6,896 nt of DNA from assembly GCA_013153235.1 (NCBI GenBank), contig JAADEU010000013.1, positions 1 through 6,896 of the forward strand, given 5' to 3'. Below are positions 1 through 6,256 of the stretch, one piece after another. Within the stretch, counting starts at the first letter, position 1; each line of letters starts with the position of its first letter. Below the pieces are notes generated by a model. It was not told where the DNA came from and did no database searches. It saw only the letters and a list, made by a program, of their open reading frames with translations. The translations under genes and the position numbers were made by a program. The DNA is from Aquificota bacterium (lineage in GTDB: Bacteria > Aquificota > Aquificia > Aquificales > Hydrogenothermaceae).

Positions 1-1
1 A

Positions 2-1255
2 GAACTGCAGTCAGAGCTTGAATCCAAAAGGGATGAATACAGACAGCTCACCAAAAAAGAAGAAAAGCTGAAAAAACAGCTCAAAGAGGAAGAAGAAGCA
101 GGTAAACTGCTGGAAAAATACAGGGAGCTGTTTGATAGATTTTCCCAGCTGAAAAATGAGCTTACAGATATAAACTCAAGACTGACGGTAATAAACAGGA
201 AGTACGAAAGCCTCTCACAGATTTCTGAGGAGGAAAAACAGCTTGAGGAGTTTCTGGAGAAAAACAGGGAGGCTTACCAGCTTTTCGTGGAGGCAGAGAG
301 GTTCATAAAAAACAACCCTGTCCAGAAATACCAGGAAGAGCTTGACAGACTTTTACAGGAAGCAAAAGGGCTAAAAAACAAACTTCCACAGCTTGAGGAA
401 AAAGAGATACAAAACCGCATTCAGGAACTTAAAAAAGCAGAAAAAGAATACCTGAAACTAAGGCAGTTAATTGACAGCAAAGAAAAAACCATTGGGGAGA
501 TAGAAAAGCTCAGAACAGAAGAGGAAAAGCTAAATAAACTTATCGAAACCACAAAACAGAAAATCGTTGAGCCAGAAAAGATAGAGGAAAAATTAAATAA
601 CCTGAAAAAGCAGAAAAGCTCCCTTGAGGAAAAACTGAAAGCCCTATCTGCAAGACTGACAGAACTTGAATCAGAAAGGGGAAAACTCACAGGCATAAAA
701 GAGTCCATCGAAAAGAACCTCCAGTCTGTCAGAAAAAATCAGGAAAGGATTTTACAGCTGGGTGAAAAGGTGGAGAGATACAGAAAGATAGAGCATGCCC
801 TTGGGCCACAGGGAATACAGAAAATCATTAGGGAAAACGCCCTGTACGAACTGCCCAGAATAACAAATCTGCTGTTTTCAATATTTGGCTTTCCATTCCA
901 GCAGGTGAAATTTTCTGACAGTTTCGATATCACACTTCTTGCCCCGACGGTGGAGAAAACGGACAGATATGTACCTGTTTCATCTTTAAGCGGTGGGCAG
1001 AGGGTAGCCCTGGGTCTGGCCCTGAGACTGGCCATAGGAAGATTCCTGTCAAACAGGGCAGAATTTCTCATTCTGGACGAACCAACTGTCCACCTTGACC
1101 AGCAGAGGAGAAGTGACCTTGTGAACATTCTGATAAATCTGAAAGAGAAGAATCTGGTAAAACAGCTAATCCTTGTCACACATGACACAGAGGTTGAGGA
1201 TGCTGCAGACAGTATATACTACGTGGATAACGGGATGGTCAGAGCAGTATCATGA
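2..1255 (+). CDS. sbcC: Rad50/SbcC-like SMC-family ATPase, C-terminal part (5' end outside window)
   Basis: The reading frame is open from base 2 with no stop, so the gene starts upstream; about 417 residues are visible. GTG codons inside, such as at 287, are internal. Fragment residues 1 to about 260 are heptad-rich Lys/Glu/Leu coiled coil. The C-terminal ATPase lobe follows: ABC signature LSGGQ (986-1000), Walker B LILDE (1067-1081), D-loop ending LD, and switch His in LVTHD. The form SGGQRVALGLALRLA resembles archaeal Rad50 more than E. coli SbcC. No Cys occurs in the fragment, so a CxxC zinc hook, if present, lies upstream with Walker A. Family knowledge: Rad50/SbcC partners the Mre11/SbcD nuclease in ATP-dependent processing of DNA ends and hairpins in the cytoplasm. 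The partner gene is not visible. No terminator is obvious after the stop. Family call is firm; the choice of the name Rad50 or SbcC is not. Confidence 0.93.
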   Translation, partial: ELQSELESKRDEYRQLTKKEEKLKKQLKEEEEAGKLLEKYRELFDRFSQLKNELTDINSRLTVINRKYESLSQISEEEKQLEEFLEKNREAYQLFVEAERFIKNNPVQKYQEELDRLLQEAKGLKNKLPQLEEKEIQNRIQELKKAEKEYLKLRQLIDSKEKTIGEIEKLRTEEEKLNKLIETTKQKIVEPEKIEEKLNNLKKQKSSLEEKLKALSARLTELESERGKLTGIKESIEKNLQSVRKNQERILQLGEKVERYRKIEHALGPQGIQKIIRENALYELPRITNLLFSIFGFPFQQVKFSDSFDITLLAPTVEKTDRYVPVSSLSGGQRVALGLALRLAIGRFLSNRAEFLILDEPTVHLDQQRRSDLVNILINLKEKNLVKQLILVTHDTEVEDAADSIYYVDNGMVRAVS

Positions 1256-1314
1256 AATTTTATTAATCCGGTATAAAATCCGATAAAAATATTGAAAAAT
1301 CAGGCTCAAAACAC

Positions 1315-1342
1315 TTGACAATCTAAAAAGTGTTAATATAAA
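1315..1342 (+). promoter_or_regulatory. Predicted sigma-70-type promoter of the HU gene
   Basis: A perfect -35 hexamer TTGACA (1315-1320) is followed after 16 nt by TATAAA (1337-1342), a 5/6 match to the -10 consensus, within an AT-rich run. Transcription would start near 1349 and give a leader of about 85 nt before the HU start codon. The match and its position directly before a normally well-expressed gene make this the strongest promoter in the window. Confidence 0.75.
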
Positions 1343-1353
1343 TTAAAAGTATC

Positions 1354-1399
1354 AATAACTTGCCCCGAAAAGTTGTTTAGAGGTAGAAACCTCAGGGGG
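1354..1399 (+). promoter_or_regulatory. Structured 5' leader of HU, possible pseudoknot
   Basis: Seen directly: an 8-bp stem (1354-1361 with 1370-1377, one U-G wobble) closes the loop GCCCCGAA. A second perfect 5-bp hairpin GAGGT-AGAA-ACCTC spans 1380-1393. The loop CCCC (1363-1366) can pair with the G run 1395-1399, giving an H-type pseudoknot with an inserted hairpin. The SD (1421-1426) lies about 20 nt further down, and CCTC (1390-1393) could alternatively pair with GAGG of the SD (1423-1426). This suggests, but does not prove, a cis-regulatory RNA or an mRNA-stabilising leader. I do not recognise it as a known riboswitch class. Confidence 0.45.
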
Positions 1400-1433
1400 A
1401 AGAAAAAAATTATCTTTTTAAGGAGGGTCAGAT

Positions 1434-1706
1434 ATGACAAAAGCAGAACTCGTAGCAAAAGTAGCAGCGCAGGCAGGCGTTACAAAGGCTTCAGCTGAAA
1501 GATGTGTAAACGCTTTTGTTGCTGCGCTGACAGAAGCTCTGGAGAAGGGAGAGAGAGTGGCTCTTCCAGGTCTTGGTGTATTCAATGTTAAAGAAAGAAA
1601 GGCAAGAAAAGGAAGAAACCCAAGAACTGGAGAAGTTATCGAAATTCCAGCAAGAAAAGTTGTTACATTCCATCCTGCTAAAGCTCTTAAAGAAAGAGTC
1701 AAGTAA
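1434..1706 (+). CDS. hup: DNA-binding protein HU
   Basis: This 90-residue protein has the usual length for the HU/IHF family. An N-terminal helical dimerisation part (residues 1-40, starting MTKAELVAKVA) is followed by the family signature in the beta arm, with GRNPRTG at 60-66, IPARKV at 71-76 and the closing helix AKALKERVK. Pro63 in RNP is the residue that intercalates and bends DNA in this family. Two positions differ from the most common HU sequence: GLGVF instead of GFGTF, and FHPAKAL instead of FKAGKAL. The ATG start is fixed by a strong AGGAGG (1421-1426) seven bases upstream. HU binds DNA non-specifically as a homodimer and compacts the nucleoid; only one copy is visible. The gene has its own promoter and a structured leader, and a G/C hairpin follows the stop. 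Confidence 0.97.
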   Translation: MTKAELVAKVAAQAGVTKASAERCVNAFVAALTEALEKGERVALPGLGVFNVKERKARKGRNPRTGEVIEIPARKVVTFHPAKALKERVK

Positions 1707-1718
1707 TTTTCCCATACA

Positions 1719-1740
1719 TGGGGGGATTTTCCCCCCTGTT
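1719..1740 (+). terminator. G6/C6 hairpin after HU, possible partial terminator
   Basis: GGGGGGA (1720-1726) pairs with TCCCCCC (1730-1736) around a TTT loop, giving 7 bp. The sequence after it, TGTTTAGC, is a poor U tract, so termination is probably incomplete and would let some HU transcripts continue into the next gene. CCCA (1711-1714) can instead pair with TGGG (1719-1722) in a weaker, mutually exclusive hairpin. The stem ends only 13 nt before the start codon of the pseudouridine synthase gene, so it may also affect that gene's translation. Confidence 0.5.
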
Positions 1741-1749
1741 TAGCTTCTT

Positions 1750-2481
1750 ATGAAAAAGCTCCGGCTGGATAAATTCCTGGCTGACCTCGGACTTGGAACC
1801 AGGAAGGAGGTCCGGAAACTTATAAAACAGAAAAGGGTCAGTGTTAACGGGGAGATAGTAAACAATCCTTCATTCCACATAGACCCTGAAAGTGACGCTG
1901 TATTCCTTGATGGAAAACCTCTCACATACAGGAAAAACCATTACTTTATGCTGAATAAACCCCATGGTTATGTTACCGCAAAGGAGGACAGAAACTACCC
2001 TGCGGTTATGGAACTTCTGTCAGACCTGCCCTATCTGAAGAAGCTCTTTCCTGTAGGAAGACTGGACATTGATACTGAAGGACTTCTTATTATCACAGAT
2101 GACGGACAGCTGGGTCATAGGATTGCTCACCCAAAATGGGAGATAGAAAAGGAATACATCGCCGTGGTAAAAGGGGACCCTTCAGGCCTGAACACAGACC
2201 GTTTTGAGAAGGAAGGCCTTAAACTCAAGGATTATCAGACAAAACCCTTTAAACTGGAGATACTGGAAACAGGTAAAGAAGAATCAAAAGTAAAAATCAC
2301 TGTGAAGGAAGGCAAGTACCATATTGTGAAAAGGATTATGGAGGAACTTGGCCATCCTGTAATACATCTGAAAAGAACCAGAATAGGGCCAGTGGCCCTT
2401 GATGAAAGCCTCTCCCCCGGGGAATACAGAGAACTTACAGAGGAAGAGGTTAAAAGTCTGAAAGAATCAGTCAACCTTTAG
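1750..2481 (+). CDS. rsuA: rRNA pseudouridine synthase, RsuA family
   Basis: The 243-residue product has an N-terminal S4 RNA-binding domain (residues 4-50, LRLDKFLADLG then RVSVNGEIV) and then the RsuA/RluB/E/F catalytic domain. YFMLNKPHGYV lies at 65-75, and the active-site motif GRLDIDTEGLLI begins at 103, with catalytic Asp106. KEGKYHIVKRI (186-196) and LSPGEYRELTEEE near the C-terminus resemble E. coli RsuA, which makes pseudouridine 516 of 16S rRNA; length and ending fit RsuA better than RluB. The exact target base cannot be read from sequence. ATG 1750 is the earliest possible start because an in-frame TAG lies at 1741-1743. No Shine-Dalgarno is visible upstream, unlike its neighbours. 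The MFS gene follows after 10 nt, so the two are probably cotranscribed. Confidence 0.92.
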   Translation: MKKLRLDKFLADLGLGTRKEVRKLIKQKRVSVNGEIVNNPSFHIDPESDAVFLDGKPLTYRKNHYFMLNKPHGYVTAKEDRNYPAVMELLSDLPYLKKLFPVGRLDIDTEGLLIITDDGQLGHRIAHPKWEIEKEYIAVVKGDPSGLNTDRFEKEGLKLKDYQTKPFKLEILETGKEESKVKITVKEGKYHIVKRIMEELGHPVIHLKRTRIGPVALDESLSPGEYRELTEEEVKSLKESVNL

Positions 2482-2494
2482 GGATGTTCTGTTG
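2480..2494 (+). promoter_or_regulatory. Ribosome binding site deciding a TTG start for the MFS gene
   Basis: AGGGA (2480-2484) overlaps the stop codon of the upstream gene and lies 7 nt before TTG (2492-2494). A nearby ATG at 2484 is out of frame and reaches TGA after three codons, so TTG is the supported start. Overlap of SD and stop codon suggests translational coupling. Confidence 0.65.
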
Positions 2495-3652
2495 AAAAAA
2501 TTACAGACTGCTGCATGGGTATTATTTGATTTTGCAGAAACGGTTTTTTCTGCCAACATTATATCGGTGTTTTTCCCACTCTGGATAATCAATACACTGG
2601 GGGGAAATTCCTACCACTACTCATTTGTTTACTCAACCTCAATAATCGTTTCCATTCTGACAGGAATCATCGTAGGAAAACTGGCCGACGAGTTAAATCT
2701 AAAAGACAGACTGTTTAAATTATGTGTGGGAATCCTTACGGCCCTTCTTTTTTCTCTGTATTTTATTGATAATCTTTTTCTTGCCCTGTCTGTTTTCTTT
2801 GTTATGAATATCTTTTATCAACAGAGTCTTATCCTGTATAACTCCCTTTTAACCGAGGTATCATCCCCTGAAAGGCAGGGTATAGTTTCCGGTGCCGGAG
2901 TTGGTATTGGTTATGTTGGCGGAATTGCCAGTATGCTACTGGCAAACTACCTGTCGGAAAATCCATCAGAGGTTTTTCTGATTACAGCACTTATATTCAC
3001 CGTTTTTGCACTGCCATCCCTGTTTTTTATAAAACCTGAAATCAACAGAGAATCAGAAAAGATAAGTCTCCGGAAGGTTCTAAGCGACAGGAAATTTACA
3101 CTTTTTATTATTTCTGTTCTGCTTCTTACAGATGCCGCCCACGGTCTTATCATCTTCATGTCTGTGTATCTGAATAAGGTCTTTGGATTTGACCAGAACC
3201 AGATTGTGAATACAATTGCCTTCGCCGGCATATTTGCCGTTATCTCAGCACCTGTGGCAGGTTATATCATCTCCCGTGTGGACAGTAAAATCTTCCTGAA
3301 GTATATTTTCCTGGGATGGGCTGCCGGTTTTGGTCTTCTGTTTGTGTCTACAGAAGACAGCATATACTTTGTTGCAGTTCTGTTTGGTATCCTCCTTGCT
3401 TCTCTGTGGACCACCATAAGGGTGGTTTTAATTGGATTTTCGCCGGAAGGCCAGATTACCACCAGATTTGCATTTATGGCACTTTCTGAAAGAATGGCCA
3501 GCGTTATATCTCCCCTTACGTGGGGCGTTGTTGTCCTGCTTATTGGGGAGAATACAACCGGATACAAAACAGCCGCCCTTATACTGGGATTGTTTCCACT
3601 ACTGGGATTCCTTGTTTACAGAAAATTCCTCACCGGTCATTTCACCACGTGA
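2492..3652 (+). CDS. MFS transporter, UMF1/Atg22-like family
   Basis: The 386-residue, very hydrophobic protein shows twelve likely membrane helices, roughly at residues 7-32, 43-65, 74-92, 95-120, 131-153, 160-180, 202-225, 240-261, 267-286, 290-316, 326-351 and 358-376. The loop after helix 2, GKLADELNLKDR (62-73), fits MFS motif A. The opening WVLFDFAETVFSANIISVFFP and SSPERQGIVSGAGVGIGYVGG (124-144) resemble the UMF1 family (related to yeast vacuolar effluxer Atg22). The substrate of bacterial members is generally unknown, and nothing here identifies it. The N-terminus is inside as usual, with no signal peptide. Translation starts at TTG. The last 16 bp overlap the 3' end of the convergent lipoprotein gene, and no terminator is visible between them. 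MFS assignment is firm; subfamily is likely. Confidence 0.88.
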   Translation: MKKLQTAAWVLFDFAETVFSANIISVFFPLWIINTLGGNSYHYSFVYSTSIIVSILTGIIVGKLADELNLKDRLFKLCVGILTALLFSLYFIDNLFLALSVFFVMNIFYQQSLILYNSLLTEVSSPERQGIVSGAGVGIGYVGGIASMLLANYLSENPSEVFLITALIFTVFALPSLFFIKPEINRESEKISLRKVLSDRKFTLFIISVLLLTDAAHGLIIFMSVYLNKVFGFDQNQIVNTIAFAGIFAVISAPVAGYIISRVDSKIFLKYIFLGWAAGFGLLFVSTEDSIYFVAVLFGILLASLWTTIRVVLIGFSPEGQITTRFAFMALSERMASVISPLTWGVVVLLIGENTTGYKTAALILGLFPLLGFLVYRKFLTGHFTT

Positions 3653-4017
3653 AGGTCACCTTTTGTTGGAAAAATCCCCGAGCAGTACGGACAGGTAAAT
3701 AGAAAATCTCCAGGATAAATCATCCTGACCTTAACTTCCTTTGTCTGGCCCTTTTTGATATTTTCAACCATTACATCGTAGGGCAGCATTATATAAAAAC
3801 AGTGCCCCACATTGCCATTTCCATAACCTGCACTGATTCCATCATCAAGGGCGGTAATTCTGAATAGAACAACCTTACCAAAAGGTACTGTTATATCACT
3901 GGGGGAGTATCCATTTCTGGATACTTTGATATCTATAACAATATCCGGCTTATCGTCTGTCTTACTGCAGGAAAGTATAACTGCAGCAGACAGGAATAAA
4001 ACCAGTAGTCTAACCAT
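3637..4017 (-). CDS. Cupredoxin-like lipoprotein with atypical metal site
   Basis: The 126-residue product begins with a short signal peptide, MVRLLVLFLSAAVILSC. The lipobox ILSC makes Cys17 the probable lipidated residue; Ser18 at +2 gives no inner-membrane retention signal. The rest looks like one small beta-barrel domain with a cupredoxin outline: NGYSPSDITVPFGKVVLFRI (35-54), His72 in GHCFYI, then a last strand GDFLFTCPYCSG (103-114). In typical cupredoxin and CuA domains the last loop carries C-x3-C or C, followed by His and Met. Here it is CPYC (109-112), and the expected His/Met positions hold Phe and Thr/Lys. Remaining candidate ligands are His72, Cys73, Cys109, Cys112 and His123. It could bind Cu or Zn, or be a CxxC redox protein. 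An AAGGGGA lies 13 nt before ATG, rather far. The gene is downstream of coaE and convergent with the MFS gene. Confidence 0.75.
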   Translation of the reverse strand: MVRLLVLFLSAAVILSCSKTDDKPDIVIDIKVSRNGYSPSDITVPFGKVVLFRITALDDGISAGYGNGNVGHCFYIMLPYDVMVENIKKGQTKEVKVRMIYPGDFLFTCPYCSGIFPTKGDLHVVK

Positions 4018-4053
4018 TTTCTGTGTTTTCTCCCCTTGTCTTCCTTCAGTCAG

Positions 4054-4081
4054 ATTTTATACCACAGATATATTTTTTCAA
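4054..4081 (-). promoter_or_regulatory. Weak candidate promoter of the cupredoxin-like gene
   Basis: On the minus strand a TTGAAA (4081-4076) overlaps the coaE stop codon, and TATAAA within TATAAAAT lies at 4061-4056. The spacer of 14 nt is shorter than usual, so support is weak. It sits in the 60-nt gap before the lipoprotein gene and might give it transcription separate from coaE. Confidence 0.28.
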
Positions 4082-4683
4082 TCCTTTTTTTCAGCCATCC
4101 TTTTCAGTTTTCTGTAGAGTTCCTTCACCTGTTTTTCAAGGCTTTCCAGACTTCCCGTATTATCAATAACAAAATCTGCATACTTTACTTTTTCCTCAGG
4201 GGACATCTGGGATTTTATCCTCCGTATTGCCTCATCCCTGTCCATGCCTTTTTCAAGGAGTCTTTTAAGCTGAAGCTCAAAAGGTGCATAAACAACAACC
4301 ACAACATCGTAGTTTTTGTAACTGCCTGTTTCTATCATGAGGGGTACCTCGGCGACTGCCACAGCATCAGGGTCTTTTTTTCTTATGCTGGAGAAGAACT
4401 TTTCTATCTCTTTGAAGACCTCAGGGTGTATTATGGATTCAAGCTGTTTCTTTTTAGTTTCATCGGAAAATACAATTTTTGCCAGTTTTTTTCTGTCTAC
4501 AGAACCATCTTCTCTGAATACATCACCAAATAGACTTCTGATTTTTTCCCTGATATCCTGACGGTTTAAAAGGTCATGGACGATTCTGTCGGCATCTATA
4601 ACGTAGGCCCCTTCCCTTTCAAGGAGCCGGGCTACAGTTGATTTTCCTGTACCAATTGAACCTGTGAGGCCTACCTTAAGCAT
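4078..4683 (-). CDS. coaE: Dephospho-CoA kinase
   Basis: The 201-residue protein has the usual length and all family landmarks: P-loop GSIGTGKST (8-16) near the N-terminus, the substrate-site motif DADRIVHDL (30-38), IIHPEV (84-89), EVPLMIE (112-118) and the lid segment with R154, R155 and SQM (158-160). It ends with ADFVIDNTGS (169-178) and a charged helix. It phosphorylates the ribose 3'-OH of dephospho-CoA with ATP, the last step of CoA synthesis, in the cytoplasm. The start is supported by AGGA six bases before ATG. It lies 42 nt after metK on the same strand, but a strong terminator fills that gap. Its expression therefore needs readthrough or a promoter inside metK; none is obvious in the gap. 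Confidence 0.96.
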   Translation of the reverse strand: MLKVGLTGSIGTGKSTVARLLEREGAYVIDADRIVHDLLNRQDIREKIRSLFGDVFREDGSVDRKKLAKIVFSDETKKKQLESIIHPEVFKEIEKFFSSIRKKDPDAVAVAEVPLMIETGSYKNYDVVVVVYAPFELQLKRLLEKGMDRDEAIRRIKSQMSPEEKVKYADFVIDNTGSLESLEKQVKELYRKLKRMAEKKD

Positions 4684-4694
4684 TGTATTTCCTG

Positions 4695-4718
4695 AAAAAG
4701 GGGGAAAAGATTCCCCCT
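4695..4718 (-). terminator. Intrinsic terminator of metK
   Basis: Read on the minus strand, AGGGGGAA and TTCCCCCT form an 8-bp perfect stem around the loop TCTT, followed by a run of Ts (4699-4695). A-rich sequence precedes it. This is the clearest rho-independent terminator in the window, 7 nt past the metK stop codon. The coaE SD begins 1-2 nt beyond its T run, so the hairpin may also act as an attenuator for coaE. Confidence 0.8.
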
Positions 4719-4725
4719 GATTTTA

Positions 4726-5928
4726 TCAGTAAAGTCTGAATTTCCTTTCAAGGAATTTCTGCCATGTGTTTGGCAGGTTATCGATTTCTTCCTGGGCTAT
4801 CTTTCTGACTTTTTCTTCGATTCCCTTTATGTCGGATGTTGTTCTCAGCTTGATATCACATACCTGTGGTTCGGTGATTGGCTTTCCAATCTGGCTAACC
4901 AGATAGACGTATACTTCTTCAACCTCTTCAATCTCGGCAACAATTCTCTCTGCCATGTCCGTTGCTGCAGTGTTATAGATTTTTCCGATGTGGGATACAG
5001 GGTTCTTTCCTGCAGCAGCCTCCAGACTCATCGGTCTGTACGGTGTTATAAGACCGTTGACCCTGTTACCCCTTCCTATCTGACCGTCGTCTCCGGCCTC
5101 AGCGGATGTTCCTGTCACTGTAATATAAACAGACTGGTTATCAGGGTCATCGGCTGTGTTTATGAATATATCAACATGTCTGTCTGTGAGCTTCTGGGCT
5201 ATGGAGTAAGCATAATTTGAAACTATCTCTTTTTTGTCCAGATAATCCCTGACATCCTTTACGTATTTATCAACAAATGCCATGGCTATGGTTATTCTTA
5301 TATTATCACCGTTTCTCACTCCCATTACTTTGATATCTTCCCCAACATAGGGATGGTCCTTTTTGAACTCCTTGCTGTTTAAAGCCCTTTCAAGCTCATA
5401 AACTATGGTTTCCGTGTCATCAAATGGGGCATGACCAACACCAAAGGATGTATCGTTAGCCAGAGGAACTTCTCCCTTGAGCTGGAATCTTTCAAAAAGC
5501 TCAACAAGGTCCTTACTTCCTGGCTTCAGTTTAGGATGTATGATTACATGGCTGGAGATGTCCAGATTAGGTATATTTTCCCTGAGCCATCTGTGGGCAG
5601 TTTCAATGGCAAGCTCTTCCACAGGTAGTCTCTTTCCGTTTATTTCATTAATAGCCCTCCCTGTGAGGTAAATCTCTATTGGAGCTATGATTGTACCGCC
5701 TCCAAATTTAGGCTCTGCAATCCCACCAATCAGCAGTGCCTTGTCCACGTTGTGGTGCATAATAGCACCGCATTCCTCTCTGTAAAGTTTAGAGAGGGCT
5801 ATGGAAAGTTCCTCCCCCAGGGCATCACATATGGTATCAGGATGTCCGGTTCCCTTTCTTTCTACTATTTCAACTGGTTGCTGGGAAACTTTTGGAAAAT
5901 CCAGTCTTCCAATTGCGATATTTGCCAA
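4726..5928 (-). CDS. metK: S-adenosylmethionine synthetase, archaeal type
   Basis: The 400-residue protein matches the archaeal MAT family, not the usual bacterial MetK. Landmarks are IVERKGTGHPDTICD (21-35), PKFGGG (73-78), EVPLANDTSFGVGHAP (153-168), GEDIKVMG (196-203), the glycine-rich GTSAEAGDDGQIGRGNRVNG (273-292), and then GKNPVSHIGKIYN (307-319) and SQIGKPITEP (345-354). It makes AdoMet from methionine and ATP, releasing phosphate and pyrophosphate, in the cytoplasm. Full length agrees with the family (about 400). The start is TTG, fixed by GGAGGT (5940-5935) seven bases upstream; MANIAIGRLD matches how archaeal members begin. No SAM riboswitch motif is visible in the short leader. Bacterial genes of this type are known from a few thermophilic lineages, which suggests ancient transfer between domains or shared retention. 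Its base and codon use look like the neighbours, so any transfer is old. Confidence 0.96.
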   Translation of the reverse strand: MANIAIGRLDFPKVSQQPVEIVERKGTGHPDTICDALGEELSIALSKLYREECGAIMHHNVDKALLIGGIAEPKFGGGTIIAPIEIYLTGRAINEINGKRLPVEELAIETAHRWLRENIPNLDISSHVIIHPKLKPGSKDLVELFERFQLKGEVPLANDTSFGVGHAPFDDTETIVYELERALNSKEFKKDHPYVGEDIKVMGVRNGDNIRITIAMAFVDKYVKDVRDYLDKKEIVSNYAYSIAQKLTDRHVDIFINTADDPDNQSVYITVTGTSAEAGDDGQIGRGNRVNGLITPYRPMSLEAAAGKNPVSHIGKIYNTAATDMAERIVAEIEEVEEVYVYLVSQIGKPITEPQVCDIKLRTTSDIKGIEEKVRKIAQEEIDNLPNTWQKFLERKFRLY

Positions 5929-5940
5929 TTTCTTACCTCC
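5926..5940 (-). promoter_or_regulatory. Ribosome binding site deciding a TTG start for metK
   Basis: GGAGGT (5940-5935, minus strand) precedes TTG (5928-5926) at ideal spacing. No in-frame ATG gives a better N-terminus: the family's conserved beginning starts within a few residues of this TTG. Confidence 0.75.
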
Positions 5941-5963
5941 AGAATTTAATCAAACAAAACATT

Positions 5964-5992
5964 AGAATAATATAATCTTTAAACCAGTTCAA
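5964..5992 (-). promoter_or_regulatory. Probable metK promoter
   Basis: On the minus strand TTGAAC (5992-5987) is followed after 17 nt by TATTCT (5969-5964); an overlapping TATTAT (5972-5967) is a better -10 but with only a 14-nt spacer. Transcription would start near 5957, leaving a leader of about 28 nt, too short for a riboswitch. The hexamers are only moderate matches. Confidence 0.45.
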
Positions 5993-6192
5993 TAAGGATA
6001 TGAAAAATAAGAGTTTTAGCTGGTGGTAGAAAATTTATTCTTTCTCAGCTACTACTGTCCATAACCTCCTTACCCACGTTCTGACTATTTGATAGGGAAC
6101 CTTTAAAACCCCCTGCCATAGCCATCAAAGTCTTTATTATATTTCTTTAAAAGAAACGGTCTTAAGTACGACCCTGATATTTGTTAAGTCTG

Positions 6193-6256
6193 TAAGATAT
6201 TTGCCGTTGTTATATGATTTATGTCTTTTATTTTCCACCTGAAGAGAAATATCTTA
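6193..6256 (+). repeat. Repeated GATATTT elements, possible operator
   Basis: TAAGATATTT (6193-6202) has a perfect 10-bp inverted partner AAATATCTTA (6247-6256). A further direct copy of GATATTTG lies at 6176-6183, exactly 20 bp (two helical turns) before the copy at 6196-6203. The inverted partner overlaps the -10 box of the FTR promoter by 2 bp. This arrangement is what a regulator binding site pair, possibly with looping, would look like, but AT-rich sequence makes chance matches easier. Confidence 0.35.

Noticed and set aside
739..1188. Long antisense open frame opposite the Rad50/SbcC gene
   Set aside because: It mirrors a clear ATPase-coding region, has no SD, and its Ser/Phe/Arg-rich product is what the complement of Lys/Glu/Leu coding gives.
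1418..1702. Antisense open frame covering HU
   Set aside because: HU is unmistakable on the plus strand; the antisense product has no recognisable feature.
2484..2495. ATG at 2484 as start of the MFS gene
   Set aside because: It is in another frame and reaches TGA after three codons; TTG 2492 has a well-placed SD and the right N-terminus.
4036..4533. Plus-strand open frame of 165 codons opposite coaE
   Set aside because: It is rich in Phe/Tyr/Ser, has no SD or domain, and lies over a textbook coaE on the other strand.
6078..6100. GTTC...GAAC palindrome as a CRISPR repeat
   Set aside because: Only one copy exists in the window and no spacer-repeat periodicity follows.
6045..6119. Minus-strand 24-codon frame starting MAGGFKGSLSNSQ, considered as a leader peptide or a TnpB C-terminal remnant
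   Set aside because: No SD before its ATG. An internal ATG at 6062-6060 has AGGAGG but only 2 nt spacing. Likeness to transposase ends is too vague to call; kept only as part of the inverted-repeat finding.
5929..6130. SAM riboswitch upstream of metK
   Set aside because: None of the conserved SAM-I core motifs could be read on the minus strand, and the predicted leader is only about 28 nt.
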